From: Ignavibacteria bacterium
GTDB taxonomy: Bacteria; Bacteroidota; Ignavibacteria; Tepidaquicellales; Tepidaquicellaceae
Direction of reading: 5' to 3'
DNA: 64,000 bases
NCBI GenBank assembly: GCA_041649015.1
Contig: JBAZNU010000002.1
Span: forward strand, 124,001-188,000
Shown here: positions 24,203 to 32,533 of the stretch, in pieces
Layout: each line of letters begins with the position of its first letter
Numbering within the stretch: position 1 is the first letter of the stretch
Made by a program: the position numbers and the translations under genes
The notes under the pieces: generated by a model
Database searches by the model: none
Seen by the model: the letters and a program-made list of their open reading frames with translations, nothing else
What the model was told of the DNA's origin: nothing

Positions 24203-26143
24203 ATGGTAATTCTAGAGAATATATCGGTTAGTTTTGGTACACGTAAGCTGCTTGATGATGTTAGTCTGCGTCTTGGAGGTAAAGACAGGGTCTCACTCGT
24301 CGGTGTTAATGGAGCCGGTAAAAGTACTTTACTTAAAATTATCGCTGGTCAATTTAATCAGGATAGCGGTAAATTAATCAAATCTCAACATTCCACAATC
24401 GGATATCTCCCGCAGGAAACAGTCAGGTTAAAAGGTAAGAAGTTGTTCGACGAGGTCTATGATTCTGTCGAAGATATCAAAAACATTGAAGATGAAATCC
24501 GACAGATTGAGACTGAAATGAAGCTGTTTGATAATACTGAATCCGAAGACTATTTCGATCTACTGACTACCTATTCCGAACTTCAGGATAGGTTTAGTTT
24601 ACTTGAAGGTCATAAGCTTAAGTCTCAGGTAGAAAAGGTAGTTATAGGTCTTGGTTTCGAAGAGGATGAATTCGATAAAGATGTTGAAACTTTCAGCGGC
24701 GGGTGGCAAATGAGAATAGAGCTTTCCAAACTTCTACTGCAAAATCCCACTGTTCTTTTACTCGATGAACCGACAAACCATCTCGATTTTGAATCCCTAA
24801 TTTGGTTTGAACGTTATCTTATCAACTACAAAGGTGCAATTGTCGTTGTCTCACACGATAAAGAATTCCTGAATAATATATCGTCAAAAACTATTGAAAT
24901 CCACAATGGCGATATGAATACTTATAGCGGCAATTACAACTTTTACGTTGCGGAAAAGGCGAAACGAAAAGAACTTCTCGAAAATCAGTTCAAGAATCAG
25001 CAGAAATATTTTCAGGAACAGGAAAGGTTCATCGAGCGCTTTCGATACAAGGCAACTAAAGCCCGTGCAGTGCAAAGCCGTATTAAATTGCTTGAAAAAA
25101 TCGAAAAGGTTGAACTTGAAGATGAAGCCCGAAAAATTAAGTTTAAGTTTCCTCCCGCAGTTCATTCAGGAAGGATTCTTATAGAGATTGTAGGTCTTAC
25201 GAAATCTTACGATTACGAAAAGAATGTTCTCGAAGATGTTGACATTATGATAGAGCGCGGTGAGAAGATTGCCATTGTGGGTAAAAACGGGGCAGGGAAG
25301 TCAACCCTCACAAGAATAATCGCAGGTACAGAAAAATATAATTCAGGCGTTGTTAAATACGGGTATAATGCCATACCAAAATACTTTGCACAAAATCAGG
25401 CGGATGAAATGAATCCCGACAAAAATGCTCTGGAAATTATGGAAGAAGCAAACAGCACAGAAACACAGGCTGCAATCAGGAACATTCTCGGCGGTTTTCT
25501 TTTTCAGGGTGACGATGTGTTTAAGAAGGTCGGAGTACTTTCAGGAGGCGAAAAATCCCGTCTCGCTCTTGCAAAGATGCTTATTGAACCATCCAACCTG
25601 CTCATTCTTGACGAGCCCACAAACCACCTTGATATCCGCTCAAAAGAAGTTCTGCAGGAGTCTCTTGCAAAGTATGAAGGTGCAGTAATCATAGTATCTC
25701 ACGACAGAGAATTCATAGACGGTATCATTCATAAGATTATTGAAGTAAAGAATAAAAGTATTAAAACATACCTCGGAAAATCTTCCGAATACCTGAACGA
25801 AATTGAAAGCGATAATGTATTAATAAAAGAAGATATTGAAGAAAAGAAAGAAGTGAAGAATAATTATCAGGTAGGAATAGAAGCAAAGAAGAAGAAGAAA
25901 GAATTGAATAAACTTACTTTGCCCGTAAAGAAACGTCTTGCTGCAATCGAATCTGAAATAAAAGAACTCGAGCAGAGGAAAAGTTACCTTGATAACGAAA
26001 TGAGTAAAACCGATTTTTATAAAGATGCGGATTTTGCAGTTGAAATTAAATTTGAATATCTTGAGATTGCAGACAAGATTGAAAAATTGACTGCCGACTG
26101 GGAGTCGGAATCAAATAAGCTTGAAGAATTTAATAAACTATAA
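24203..26143 (+). CDS. ABC-F family ATPase with C-terminal coiled coil
   Basis: A soluble 646 aa protein with two ABC cassettes and no membrane helices, of the ribosome-associated ABC-F class (Uup/YdiF/YheS-like). Cassette 1: GVNGAGKST, signature FSGGWQMRIELSKLL, Walker B LLLDEPTNHLD. An interdomain linker rich in Lys/Arg/Glu (about 235-310) includes the P-site tRNA interaction motif region of the family. Cassette 2: GKNGAGKST, LSGGEKSRLALAKML, LILDEPTNHLD. The C-terminus (about 550-646) is a charged coiled coil like that of Uup. It may act in translation-stress relief; whether it confers antibiotic resistance cannot be told. It precedes an outer-membrane protein gene by 17 nt. Confidence 0.93.
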   Translation: MVILENISVSFGTRKLLDDVSLRLGGKDRVSLVGVNGAGKSTLLKIIAGQFNQDSGKLIKSQHSTIGYLPQETVRLKGKKLFDEVYDSVEDIKNIEDEIRQIETEMKLFDNTESEDYFDLLTTYSELQDRFSLLEGHKLKSQVEKVVIGLGFEEDEFDKDVETFSGGWQMRIELSKLLLQNPTVLLLDEPTNHLDFESLIWFERYLINYKGAIVVVSHDKEFLNNISSKTIEIHNGDMNTYSGNYNFYVAEKAKRKELLENQFKNQQKYFQEQERFIERFRYKATKARAVQSRIKLLEKIEKVELEDEARKIKFKFPPAVHSGRILIEIVGLTKSYDYEKNVLEDVDIMIERGEKIAIVGKNGAGKSTLTRIIAGTEKYNSGVVKYGYNAIPKYFAQNQADEMNPDKNALEIMEEANSTETQAAIRNILGGFLFQGDDVFKKVGVLSGGEKSRLALAKMLIEPSNLLILDEPTNHLDIRSKEVLQESLAKYEGAVIIVSHDREFIDGIIHKIIEVKNKSIKTYLGKSSEYLNEIESDNVLIKEDIEEKKEVKNNYQVGIEAKKKKKELNKLTLPVKKRLAAIESEIKELEQRKSYLDNEMSKTDFYKDADFAVEIKFEYLEIADKIEKLTADWESESNKLEEFNKL

Positions 26144-26160
26144 AATAAAAAGGAGATGAA

Positions 26161-26931
26161 TTGAAATCATTTGCTAAACTTCTTATCGCTTTATTTGTGC
26201 TGTCATTCACTTTGAATGCTTACGCAGATAAAGACCCGTATAAACCATTCGGTGAGGATGAGTTTAAAGTTAACCTGAAATTTAAAGATGACTATAAAAA
26301 AGCTCTTAAGGAGTTTAACTACAGGTCCGGAAAGCCCGTGTCATTCTATGTTGACTTCCAACTTGGTGTCGGCTCTACAACACCTAACATTACAACTACT
26401 ACTGGAACAGTCGTTAAAGAAGAAGCAAAACTCGGTTATACAGTCGGAGGTCTCGTTTACATGAATGTATTCGGACTTTTAAATTTCACGACAGGTCTTT
26501 CATTCGACGGAAAAAGTTTTGGCTTCCAGAAACCTTCTGTCTCAGGTTCAACAACTACTGACGCAAGCACAAGCGCTGACACTTCAGCGAAAAGCGGATA
26601 TCTTCCCGCTAACTATCTGACTATCCCGTTATTCTTAAACATCGGCGGTATGGTTTCTGAAGATGTTGGTCTTTGGTTTACGGGTGGTCCTTACATGGGT
26701 TTCTTAATGTCACAGCCCAGCAATACTTATGGAAATATTGGTTATAAAAATTTCGATTTAGGTCTCGATGCAACTCTTACTGCTAACTATGTTTTCCTTT
26801 ACCCATTCAGCGTTATATTCGGAACAACATTCAAATATGGTGGACTTAATAATCTGATGAGCAGTCAGTCAGTTGAAAAAATCACAACATCAAACTTTAC
26901 TTTTTTCTCAGGCGTAAGGTTTGCTCTCTAA
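26161..26931 (+). CDS. Outer-membrane beta-barrel protein (hypothetical)
   Basis: A 256 aa protein with a clean signal peptide (1-22, ending NAYADK) and alternating hydrophobic strands rich in Gly and aromatic residues, ending FFSGVRFAL with the C-terminal aromatic/hydrophobic pattern of Bam substrates. A low-complexity Thr/Ser loop lies at about 120-145. The start TTG at 26161 is fixed by the strong AGGAGATGA just before it. Function unknown; porin-like or structural barrel. Cotranscription with the ABC-F gene (17-nt gap) is likely. Confidence 0.75.
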   Translation: MKSFAKLLIALFVLSFTLNAYADKDPYKPFGEDEFKVNLKFKDDYKKALKEFNYRSGKPVSFYVDFQLGVGSTTPNITTTTGTVVKEEAKLGYTVGGLVYMNVFGLLNFTTGLSFDGKSFGFQKPSVSGSTTTDASTSADTSAKSGYLPANYLTIPLFLNIGGMVSEDVGLWFTGGPYMGFLMSQPSNTYGNIGYKNFDLGLDATLTANYVFLYPFSVIFGTTFKYGGLNNLMSSQSVEKITTSNFTFFSGVRFAL

Positions 26932-26952
26932 AATATATTCCGGATTTTAATT

Positions 26953-26988
26953 AACCCGTTGTTTGTTTTATAAATAACGGGTTTTTTA
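26953..26988 (+). terminator. Rho-independent terminator after the outer-membrane protein
   Basis: AACCCGTT (26953-26960) pairs with AACGGGTT (26976-26983) over a 15-nt AT-rich loop and runs into TTTTA. It lies 22 nt after the stop of the barrel gene. Confidence 0.8.
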
Positions 26989-27007
26989 TTAACTTAAAAT
27001 TCAATAA

Positions 27008-27853
27008 ATGATTATTGGCGATTATAAAATACATTCTATTCAGGCAGGGCTTTTTAAACTCGACGGCGGCTCTATGTTCGGAGTCGTCCCTAAAGTTCTC
27101 TGGAATAAGACTAATCCTTCTGACGATTCGAACAGAATTGAAATGTGTACTCGCGTTCTTCTTCTCGAAAGCAATGATAAAAAGATTCTTGTCGATACAG
27201 GCATAGGTCATAAGATGTCCGATAAACTGAACAAAATATACGGAGTCGATTATTCCGAATATACACTCGAGAAAGGTCTCGCCAATCTGAACATTAAGCC
27301 CGATGATATTACGGACGTAATATTCACTCATCTTCACTTTGATCATGCAGGCGGTGCTACTTTCTTTAACGAGGATAAGAAGCCCGAACTTACTTTTAAG
27401 AATGCTGTTTATTACGTTCAGGAAAAACACCTCGACTGGGCTTTGAACCCCTCGGAACGCGATAAAGCAAGCTTCTTCCCCGAGAATTATAAACCTATTA
27501 TTGAAGCAAAACAAATAAAAGTGTTAAACGAAGTATATAAGTTTGATGACTTTATTACTTTACTTCCTTTGAATGGTCATACGCGAAGCATGCAAATGGT
27601 TAAAGTATCCGATGAGGATGAAACTTTCTTGTTTGTTGCTGACCTCATCCCTATGGCTTCGCATATTCCTCTTCCATACATCATGGGCTATGACTTATTT
27701 CCTCTGGTTACACTCGAAGAAAAGAGAAAATACCTTAAAGAAATATACGAAAATAACTACACTGTATTTTTCGAGCACGACCCTTATGTTGAAGCAGGTA
27801 AGATTTGTTTACACGAGAAGTCTTACTATCTTAAAGAGAAATTCAACATATAG
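27008..27853 (+). CDS. MBL-fold metal-dependent hydrolase
   Basis: A 281 aa metallo-beta-lactamase-fold enzyme without signal peptide. The metal site is complete: FTHLHFDHAGG with His108, His110, Asp112 and His113, then a His in LNGHTRSM, Asp in FVADLIP and His in FFEHDP. The overall layout (CTRVLLLES, ILVDTGIG early strand) resembles lactonase-like and quorum-quenching MBL hydrolases, but the substrate cannot be assigned. A sodium/solute symporter gene begins 15 nt after its stop, suggesting a two-gene unit in which an imported compound is hydrolysed (inference). Confidence 0.87.
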   Translation: MIIGDYKIHSIQAGLFKLDGGSMFGVVPKVLWNKTNPSDDSNRIEMCTRVLLLESNDKKILVDTGIGHKMSDKLNKIYGVDYSEYTLEKGLANLNIKPDDITDVIFTHLHFDHAGGATFFNEDKKPELTFKNAVYYVQEKHLDWALNPSERDKASFFPENYKPIIEAKQIKVLNEVYKFDDFITLLPLNGHTRSMQMVKVSDEDETFLFVADLIPMASHIPLPYIMGYDLFPLVTLEEKRKYLKEIYENNYTVFFEHDPYVEAGKICLHEKSYYLKEKFNI

Positions 27854-27868
27854 AACAGGTTATATGAA

Positions 27869-29362
27869 ATGAAATTTTCACTCGTTGATTATGTAATCGT
27901 TATCGTTTACCTTCTTGCGACAGTGTTTGCAGGCTTATACACTGCCAGAAAACAGAAGACAACTAAAGATTATTTCCTCGGCGGTAAGGAAATGAAGTGG
28001 TGGGCTGTAGGCTTTTCCATAGTCGCCAGCGAAACAAGCACTCTGACGTTTATCAGTATTCCCGGTCTTGCGTACAAAAGCGACATGACTTTTATGCAAT
28101 TAATCATCGGTTACTTTATTGGCCGTCTGCTTGTAACGATAATTTTTATCCCGGCTTATTATAAAGGCGATATTGTAACCGCTTATGATTTCCTCGGACA
28201 GCGTTTCGGTCAGAAACTACGAAAACTCACCTCTTCGGTGTTCATTGTTACGAGAGTTCTTGCGTCCGGTGTCAGGCTTTTCGCTACTGCCATTCCCGTT
28301 CATATTATTACAGGTCTCGATTATCCCACAAGCATTGCAATCATAGGAATTTTCACTCTGCTTTACACTTACCTCGGAGGAATCAAAGCCGTTGTTTCGA
28401 TGGACGTTATTCAGTTGTTTATTTATATAGGCGGAGCTATCGCCGCGATGATGGTTGCTATCTATGCGTTGCCGAATGGTGTGAGCGACGTCTTCCATTA
28501 TGCATCGGTGAACGGGCTCGATAAGTTCAAAGTCTTCAATTTCGATTTTGGCAACAGTTTCTTTATGTTTCTTGCGTCCCCGTACACGATTTTCGGGGGT
28601 TTGCTTGGAGGTACTTTCCTGACTATGGCATCACACGGAACAGACCAGCTGCTTGTTCAGCGTCTGCTGGGGTGTAAGAGTAAAAAGGAAAGCCAGAGGG
28701 CGCTCATGCTCGATGCTTTGCTTATTGTTTTGCAGTTTGCTTTCTTCATGTTCCTTGGTCTTTGTCTTTATGCGTATTACCACGGTGCCGATTTCAAGTC
28801 GTTGATTTTCAGCTCGACAGGTTTGAACCTCGTGTCATCGGATGAAATCTTTCCGAAGTTTATTGTTGAGAACCTTCCATCGGGAATTTCGGGTCTTGTT
28901 ATAGCAGGTGTGCTTGCGTCGGCTATGGGCACGCTTTCTTCCGCAATCAGCTCGCTTGCGTCGTCAACTTACCTCGATTTGTTTGCAACTGTTAAGTCGG
29001 ATATGTTCAGATCAAAGGAAATTTTCTGGTCAAAGATATTCACGCTGTTCTGGGGGGTTATTTTGATTGGAGGTGCTATGCTGTTTCGTGATTCAACAAA
29101 CCCTGTTGTGGAGATTGGTCTTTCGATTGCATCGTTTACGTACGGCGGCTTGCTGGGGGCTTTCTTTCTTGGCTTGTTCTTCAAGCGTGTTAATCAGACT
29201 GACGCGATCTGGGGATTTATTTTGAGTATAATTTCTATGGTGTTCGTGATTTACTTCACAACGATTGCTTATACATGGTATGTCATTATTGGAGTTATTG
29301 TATCGCTTGCAACAGCTAATATATCTTACTTCTTAAGAAATAAATTCTTGTCTAAAGCTTAG
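27869..29362 (+). CDS. Sodium:solute symporter (SSS family)
   Basis: A 497 aa integral inner-membrane protein with about 13 helices and the SSS family layout: DYFLGGKEMKWWAVGFSIVASETS in TM1-2, GLAYKSD and the GGIKAVVSMDVIQ segment, and LASAMGTLSSAISSLASST in TM8, which carries Na+-coordinating Ser/Thr residues. It probably imports a small organic solute (sugar, amino acid, or vitamin-like) with Na+. The specific substrate is not determinable. It follows the MBL hydrolase closely and is followed 11 nt later by priA on the same strand. Confidence 0.93.
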   Translation: MKFSLVDYVIVIVYLLATVFAGLYTARKQKTTKDYFLGGKEMKWWAVGFSIVASETSTLTFISIPGLAYKSDMTFMQLIIGYFIGRLLVTIIFIPAYYKGDIVTAYDFLGQRFGQKLRKLTSSVFIVTRVLASGVRLFATAIPVHIITGLDYPTSIAIIGIFTLLYTYLGGIKAVVSMDVIQLFIYIGGAIAAMMVAIYALPNGVSDVFHYASVNGLDKFKVFNFDFGNSFFMFLASPYTIFGGLLGGTFLTMASHGTDQLLVQRLLGCKSKKESQRALMLDALLIVLQFAFFMFLGLCLYAYYHGADFKSLIFSSTGLNLVSSDEIFPKFIVENLPSGISGLVIAGVLASAMGTLSSAISSLASSTYLDLFATVKSDMFRSKEIFWSKIFTLFWGVILIGGAMLFRDSTNPVVEIGLSIASFTYGGLLGAFFLGLFFKRVNQTDAIWGFILSIISMVFVIYFTTIAYTWYVIIGVIVSLATANISYFLRNKFLSKA

Positions 29363-29373
29363 AAGTATGGAGA

Positions 29374-31860
29374 TTGAAAGACCTATTTGCACATATCGCT
29401 ATTGATGCCCACGTCGACGGGCTTTACACTTACGTCGTGCCCGATTACCTCGCGAACGATTTAAGTATAGGTTCGCGTGTGCTTGTTCCCTTCGGCAACA
29501 GGACACTCACGGGTTATGTTATTTCTTTTACAGACAGAGCCGGCGTTGATAATCTAAAACAGGTGCTTTCCGTTCTCGATGCCGAGCCAGTTCTTAATAA
29601 AGAGATGATTGATTTTGCCAAATGGATATCAGATTATTATTTATCGCCACTTGGCGAAATAGTCTCCCTGTTTGTTCCTCAGAATATCTCCGTTCACAGT
29701 GAAGTTTTCTATTATCTCTCCGCCGAGCATTATAAAAACCTAAACAGATTGAAGAAGCCTAATCCCGTTGTGTACGATGTTGTTAAGGCTATCTCCGCTT
29801 CCAAAGGCAAATCATTGACTCGCAAGCAGCTTGAGAAAAAGATTGGTTCAAATCTTTCATATTACATTGAGTATCTTGTTAAGCATAACGTAATTGAGAA
29901 GAAACAGTCTTATTCTTCCGTGACGGCGGAGGCATTTACGAAGTACGTAAGAAGAAAGTTTAAGAACAACGATGCGGAGGAGGTCTTCAGGGATAACAAG
30001 ATAAAGGTTGATAGGCAGAAAGAGTTATTGAAGATGCTCATGGATAATGACAGGATAGAATTAGCCGAGCTCACGAAGAAGTTTAAGTTTTCTGCTTCGA
30101 CCGTTAATTCGTTATTAAAGAAAGAGCTTCTTGAAGTTTTCGAGGTTAAGAGATTTCGTAAGCCCGCGTCGCTTTTCGAGGAGAAGGAAAAGTATCTTAC
30201 CCTTAATAGCGAGCAGCAGGTTTGCTTCGAAGAGATTCTTAAGCATGTAACCGAAAGCAAGTTCCAGCCGTTTCTTCTGCATGGCATTACCGGCAGCGGT
30301 AAGACGGAGGTTTATATACGCATTTTGCTTGAAGTCATCAAAGCAGGCAAGACGGGTATCGTGCTTGTTCCCGAAATATCCTTAACACCTCAGCTCATTG
30401 CAAGGTTTAAGCATAAGTTCGGCGATGTAGTCGGCGTGATACACAGCAAACTTTCCGACGGGGAGCGTCTTGATAATTTTATCGGAATCAGAGAAGGCAA
30501 AATTAAGATAGTTATCGGTCCGCGTTCGGCGTTATTCGCTCCTTTGAAGAACATAGGTCTTATAGTTGTTGACGAAGAGCACGAGTCTTCTTACAAACAG
30601 GAGAATTCACCGCGATACAATGCCCGCGACATGGCTGTGATTCGGGCAAAGCTGAACAACGCCGTCGTCATTCTTGGCTCTGCGACGCCTTCTGTGGAAA
30701 GCTATTACAACGCTAAATCGGGGAAGTATAAACTGCTTAAGCTTACTTCGCGGGCAACCGATGCTTCGCTTCCATACGTAAAGATTATTGATATGAAGAA
30801 CCTTTCGAGGACCGACGGTTTTCAGAAAGATGATGTCATAGACAAATTAAGGAACAGGTTTCTTTCAAGGGAATTGCTCTATGCCGTAAAGAGCAGGCTT
30901 GAAAAGAAGGAAAGCGTTATGCTTTTGCAAAACCGCAGAGGTTATCATTCCTATATTGAGTGCATTGTCTGCGGACACGTTGAATTATGCAACAGATGCA
31001 ATATCTCGCTAACGTACCACAAGAACATTGATTACCTTAAGTGCCACATCTGCGGGTTTACCGAGAAGAAAATTACGTCTTGTCCCGAATGCGGAGGCAC
31101 GAAGCTTGTCGAAGGCGGGGCTGGTACAGAAAAGATTGAAGAAGAGCTTAACGTTGTGTTTCCAAACGCCCGCATCGAGCGGATGGATTCCGATACAATG
31201 ACGTCTAAATATAAGTATCAGAAGGTCCTCAATGAATTTGCGAAAGGCGAGATTGACATACTTGTCGGTACTCAGATAATTTCGAAGGGACTCGATTTCC
31301 CGAACGTTACACTTGTGGGTGTTGTGAATGCTGATATAGGAATGCTCCTGCCTGATTTCAGGGCGGAGGAAAAAACATTCCAATTGCTTACTCAGGTTGC
31401 GGGAAGAAGCGGCAGAAGCGATAAGCGCGGCGAGGTTTATATTCAAACGCGGCACTATGAGTACAAACTTTTTGATAATGTTCGCGAGCATAGCTACGAT
31501 GGCTTTTACCACAGCACGATTAAGACACGCGAAGAAGCAGGATTCCCACCCTTCTCGCGGATTGCTCTTATCGAAGTGAAGTCGAAGGTTTACGAGGAAA
31601 GCAAGCAAGCCGCGATTGAGATATACGACCTCCTAAAGGGATTCAAACATTCAAAGTATCTTTTTGTCGGAAGCGTAGTACAGCCGTTAATCTCGAAGAT
31701 AAAAGACAAACACAGGTTTCATGTTATTGTTAAGTCCTCAAAGAAGACCGATCCTTCCGGCAGACTTTTAATAGATGCATTCCGACATGTGAAAGAAAAC
31801 ATAAAGCACATCAAATCAGTTAAAATTACTTACGACATTGATTCATATAGTTTCATATAA
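29374..31860 (+). CDS. priA: Primosomal protein N' (replication restart helicase PriA)
   Basis: Superfamily 2 helicase of 828 aa that recognises stalled forks and reloads the replicative helicase. N-terminal 3' DNA-binding domain (about 1-100), winged-helix region, then helicase core with Walker A HGITGSGKTEVYIR, DEEHESSYKQE, GSATPS, and motifs IDILVGTQIISKGLDFPNVTLVG and QVAGRSGR. The zinc-binding insertion is complete with cysteine pairs CIVCGHVELCNRC and CHICGFTEKK, CPECGG. The start is the TTG at 29374, since the family opens with a short AxIAIDAHVDGLYTY block. Gene order after the symporter suggests read-through. Confidence 0.96.
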   Translation: MKDLFAHIAIDAHVDGLYTYVVPDYLANDLSIGSRVLVPFGNRTLTGYVISFTDRAGVDNLKQVLSVLDAEPVLNKEMIDFAKWISDYYLSPLGEIVSLFVPQNISVHSEVFYYLSAEHYKNLNRLKKPNPVVYDVVKAISASKGKSLTRKQLEKKIGSNLSYYIEYLVKHNVIEKKQSYSSVTAEAFTKYVRRKFKNNDAEEVFRDNKIKVDRQKELLKMLMDNDRIELAELTKKFKFSASTVNSLLKKELLEVFEVKRFRKPASLFEEKEKYLTLNSEQQVCFEEILKHVTESKFQPFLLHGITGSGKTEVYIRILLEVIKAGKTGIVLVPEISLTPQLIARFKHKFGDVVGVIHSKLSDGERLDNFIGIREGKIKIVIGPRSALFAPLKNIGLIVVDEEHESSYKQENSPRYNARDMAVIRAKLNNAVVILGSATPSVESYYNAKSGKYKLLKLTSRATDASLPYVKIIDMKNLSRTDGFQKDDVIDKLRNRFLSRELLYAVKSRLEKKESVMLLQNRRGYHSYIECIVCGHVELCNRCNISLTYHKNIDYLKCHICGFTEKKITSCPECGGTKLVEGGAGTEKIEEELNVVFPNARIERMDSDTMTSKYKYQKVLNEFAKGEIDILVGTQIISKGLDFPNVTLVGVVNADIGMLLPDFRAEEKTFQLLTQVAGRSGRSDKRGEVYIQTRHYEYKLFDNVREHSYDGFYHSTIKTREEAGFPPFSRIALIEVKSKVYEESKQAAIEIYDLLKGFKHSKYLFVGSVVQPLISKIKDKHRFHVIVKSSKKTDPSGRLLIDAFRHVKENIKHIKSVKITYDIDSYSFI

Positions 31861-31991
31861 GTATAATATAATAATAATCAATTCGCAAAGTCTGTAAGAA
31901 ATATTATTTCCTTTTATACAAATCTTTTTGTAAATATTTGTGTTTAATATTTTAATATTCCAAATATCTAAAAAGAAAAGGAGAAATTTCT

Positions 31992-32522
31992 GTGAAAAAG
32001 CTATTAACAAACACCGCGTTTGGCGTGGTGCTTATATCTTTATTATCACTTGCTTACAGTTGCAGCAGTGATGACAACTTAACATCGCCATCAGGCACGT
32101 CTTATGACCAATTAACAATCAACGGCAGGATTACATTTCCGGATACGTCAGGCTATTACAAGTTTACCGATACAGCAAACGGCTATTACAATATATCAGC
32201 GTTTGCACAATGGCCGCCAATGGGTCCCGCGTCGGCAAGTTCGAAGATATTCCCAAAGGTTGAAAGCGGTAAGCTCATTGTTGACTATAAAATTTTGGTG
32301 CCTGCCAACGGGTTTTACACGGTTACCAGTGCTTATATACGACTTCCTTACACATCGGGATCGGTTTACGGTCTGGGGAAGTATGGAAGCGACACCTCGC
32401 ATAATCCTGCTCAGATATTCGATACAACTAATGCGCGCGTGTCGATACAGGGCAATACAGGCGTGGGAGGAATTGACTTCCTGTCATGGACTGACACAAC
32501 GAGTAAAATATATACGTTCTAA
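31992..32522 (+). CDS. Hypothetical lipoprotein
   Basis: A 176 aa lipoprotein: signal peptide with lipobox SLAYSC (Cys24), then a Ser/Thr-rich stretch and a beta-rich domain with several Tyr/Gly repeats (GYYKFTD, GYYNISAFA). The GTG start at 31992 is supported by AGGAGA 7 nt upstream. The gene lies 11 nt before a TonB-dependent receptor gene, the position often taken by a surface lipoprotein partner that hands ligand to its receptor, but the ligand and family are unknown. Confidence 0.7.
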   Translation: MKKLLTNTAFGVVLISLLSLAYSCSSDDNLTSPSGTSYDQLTINGRITFPDTSGYYKFTDTANGYYNISAFAQWPPMGPASASSKIFPKVESGKLIVDYKILVPANGFYTVTSAYIRLPYTSGSVYGLGKYGSDTSHNPAQIFDTTNARVSIQGNTGVGGIDFLSWTDTTSKIYTF

Positions 32523-32533
32523 CAGTCTAATTC

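Noticed and set aside
31009..31608. Reverse-strand open frame of 199 codons inside priA
   Set aside because: It overlaps the zinc-binding and helicase motifs of priA and shows no coherent features.
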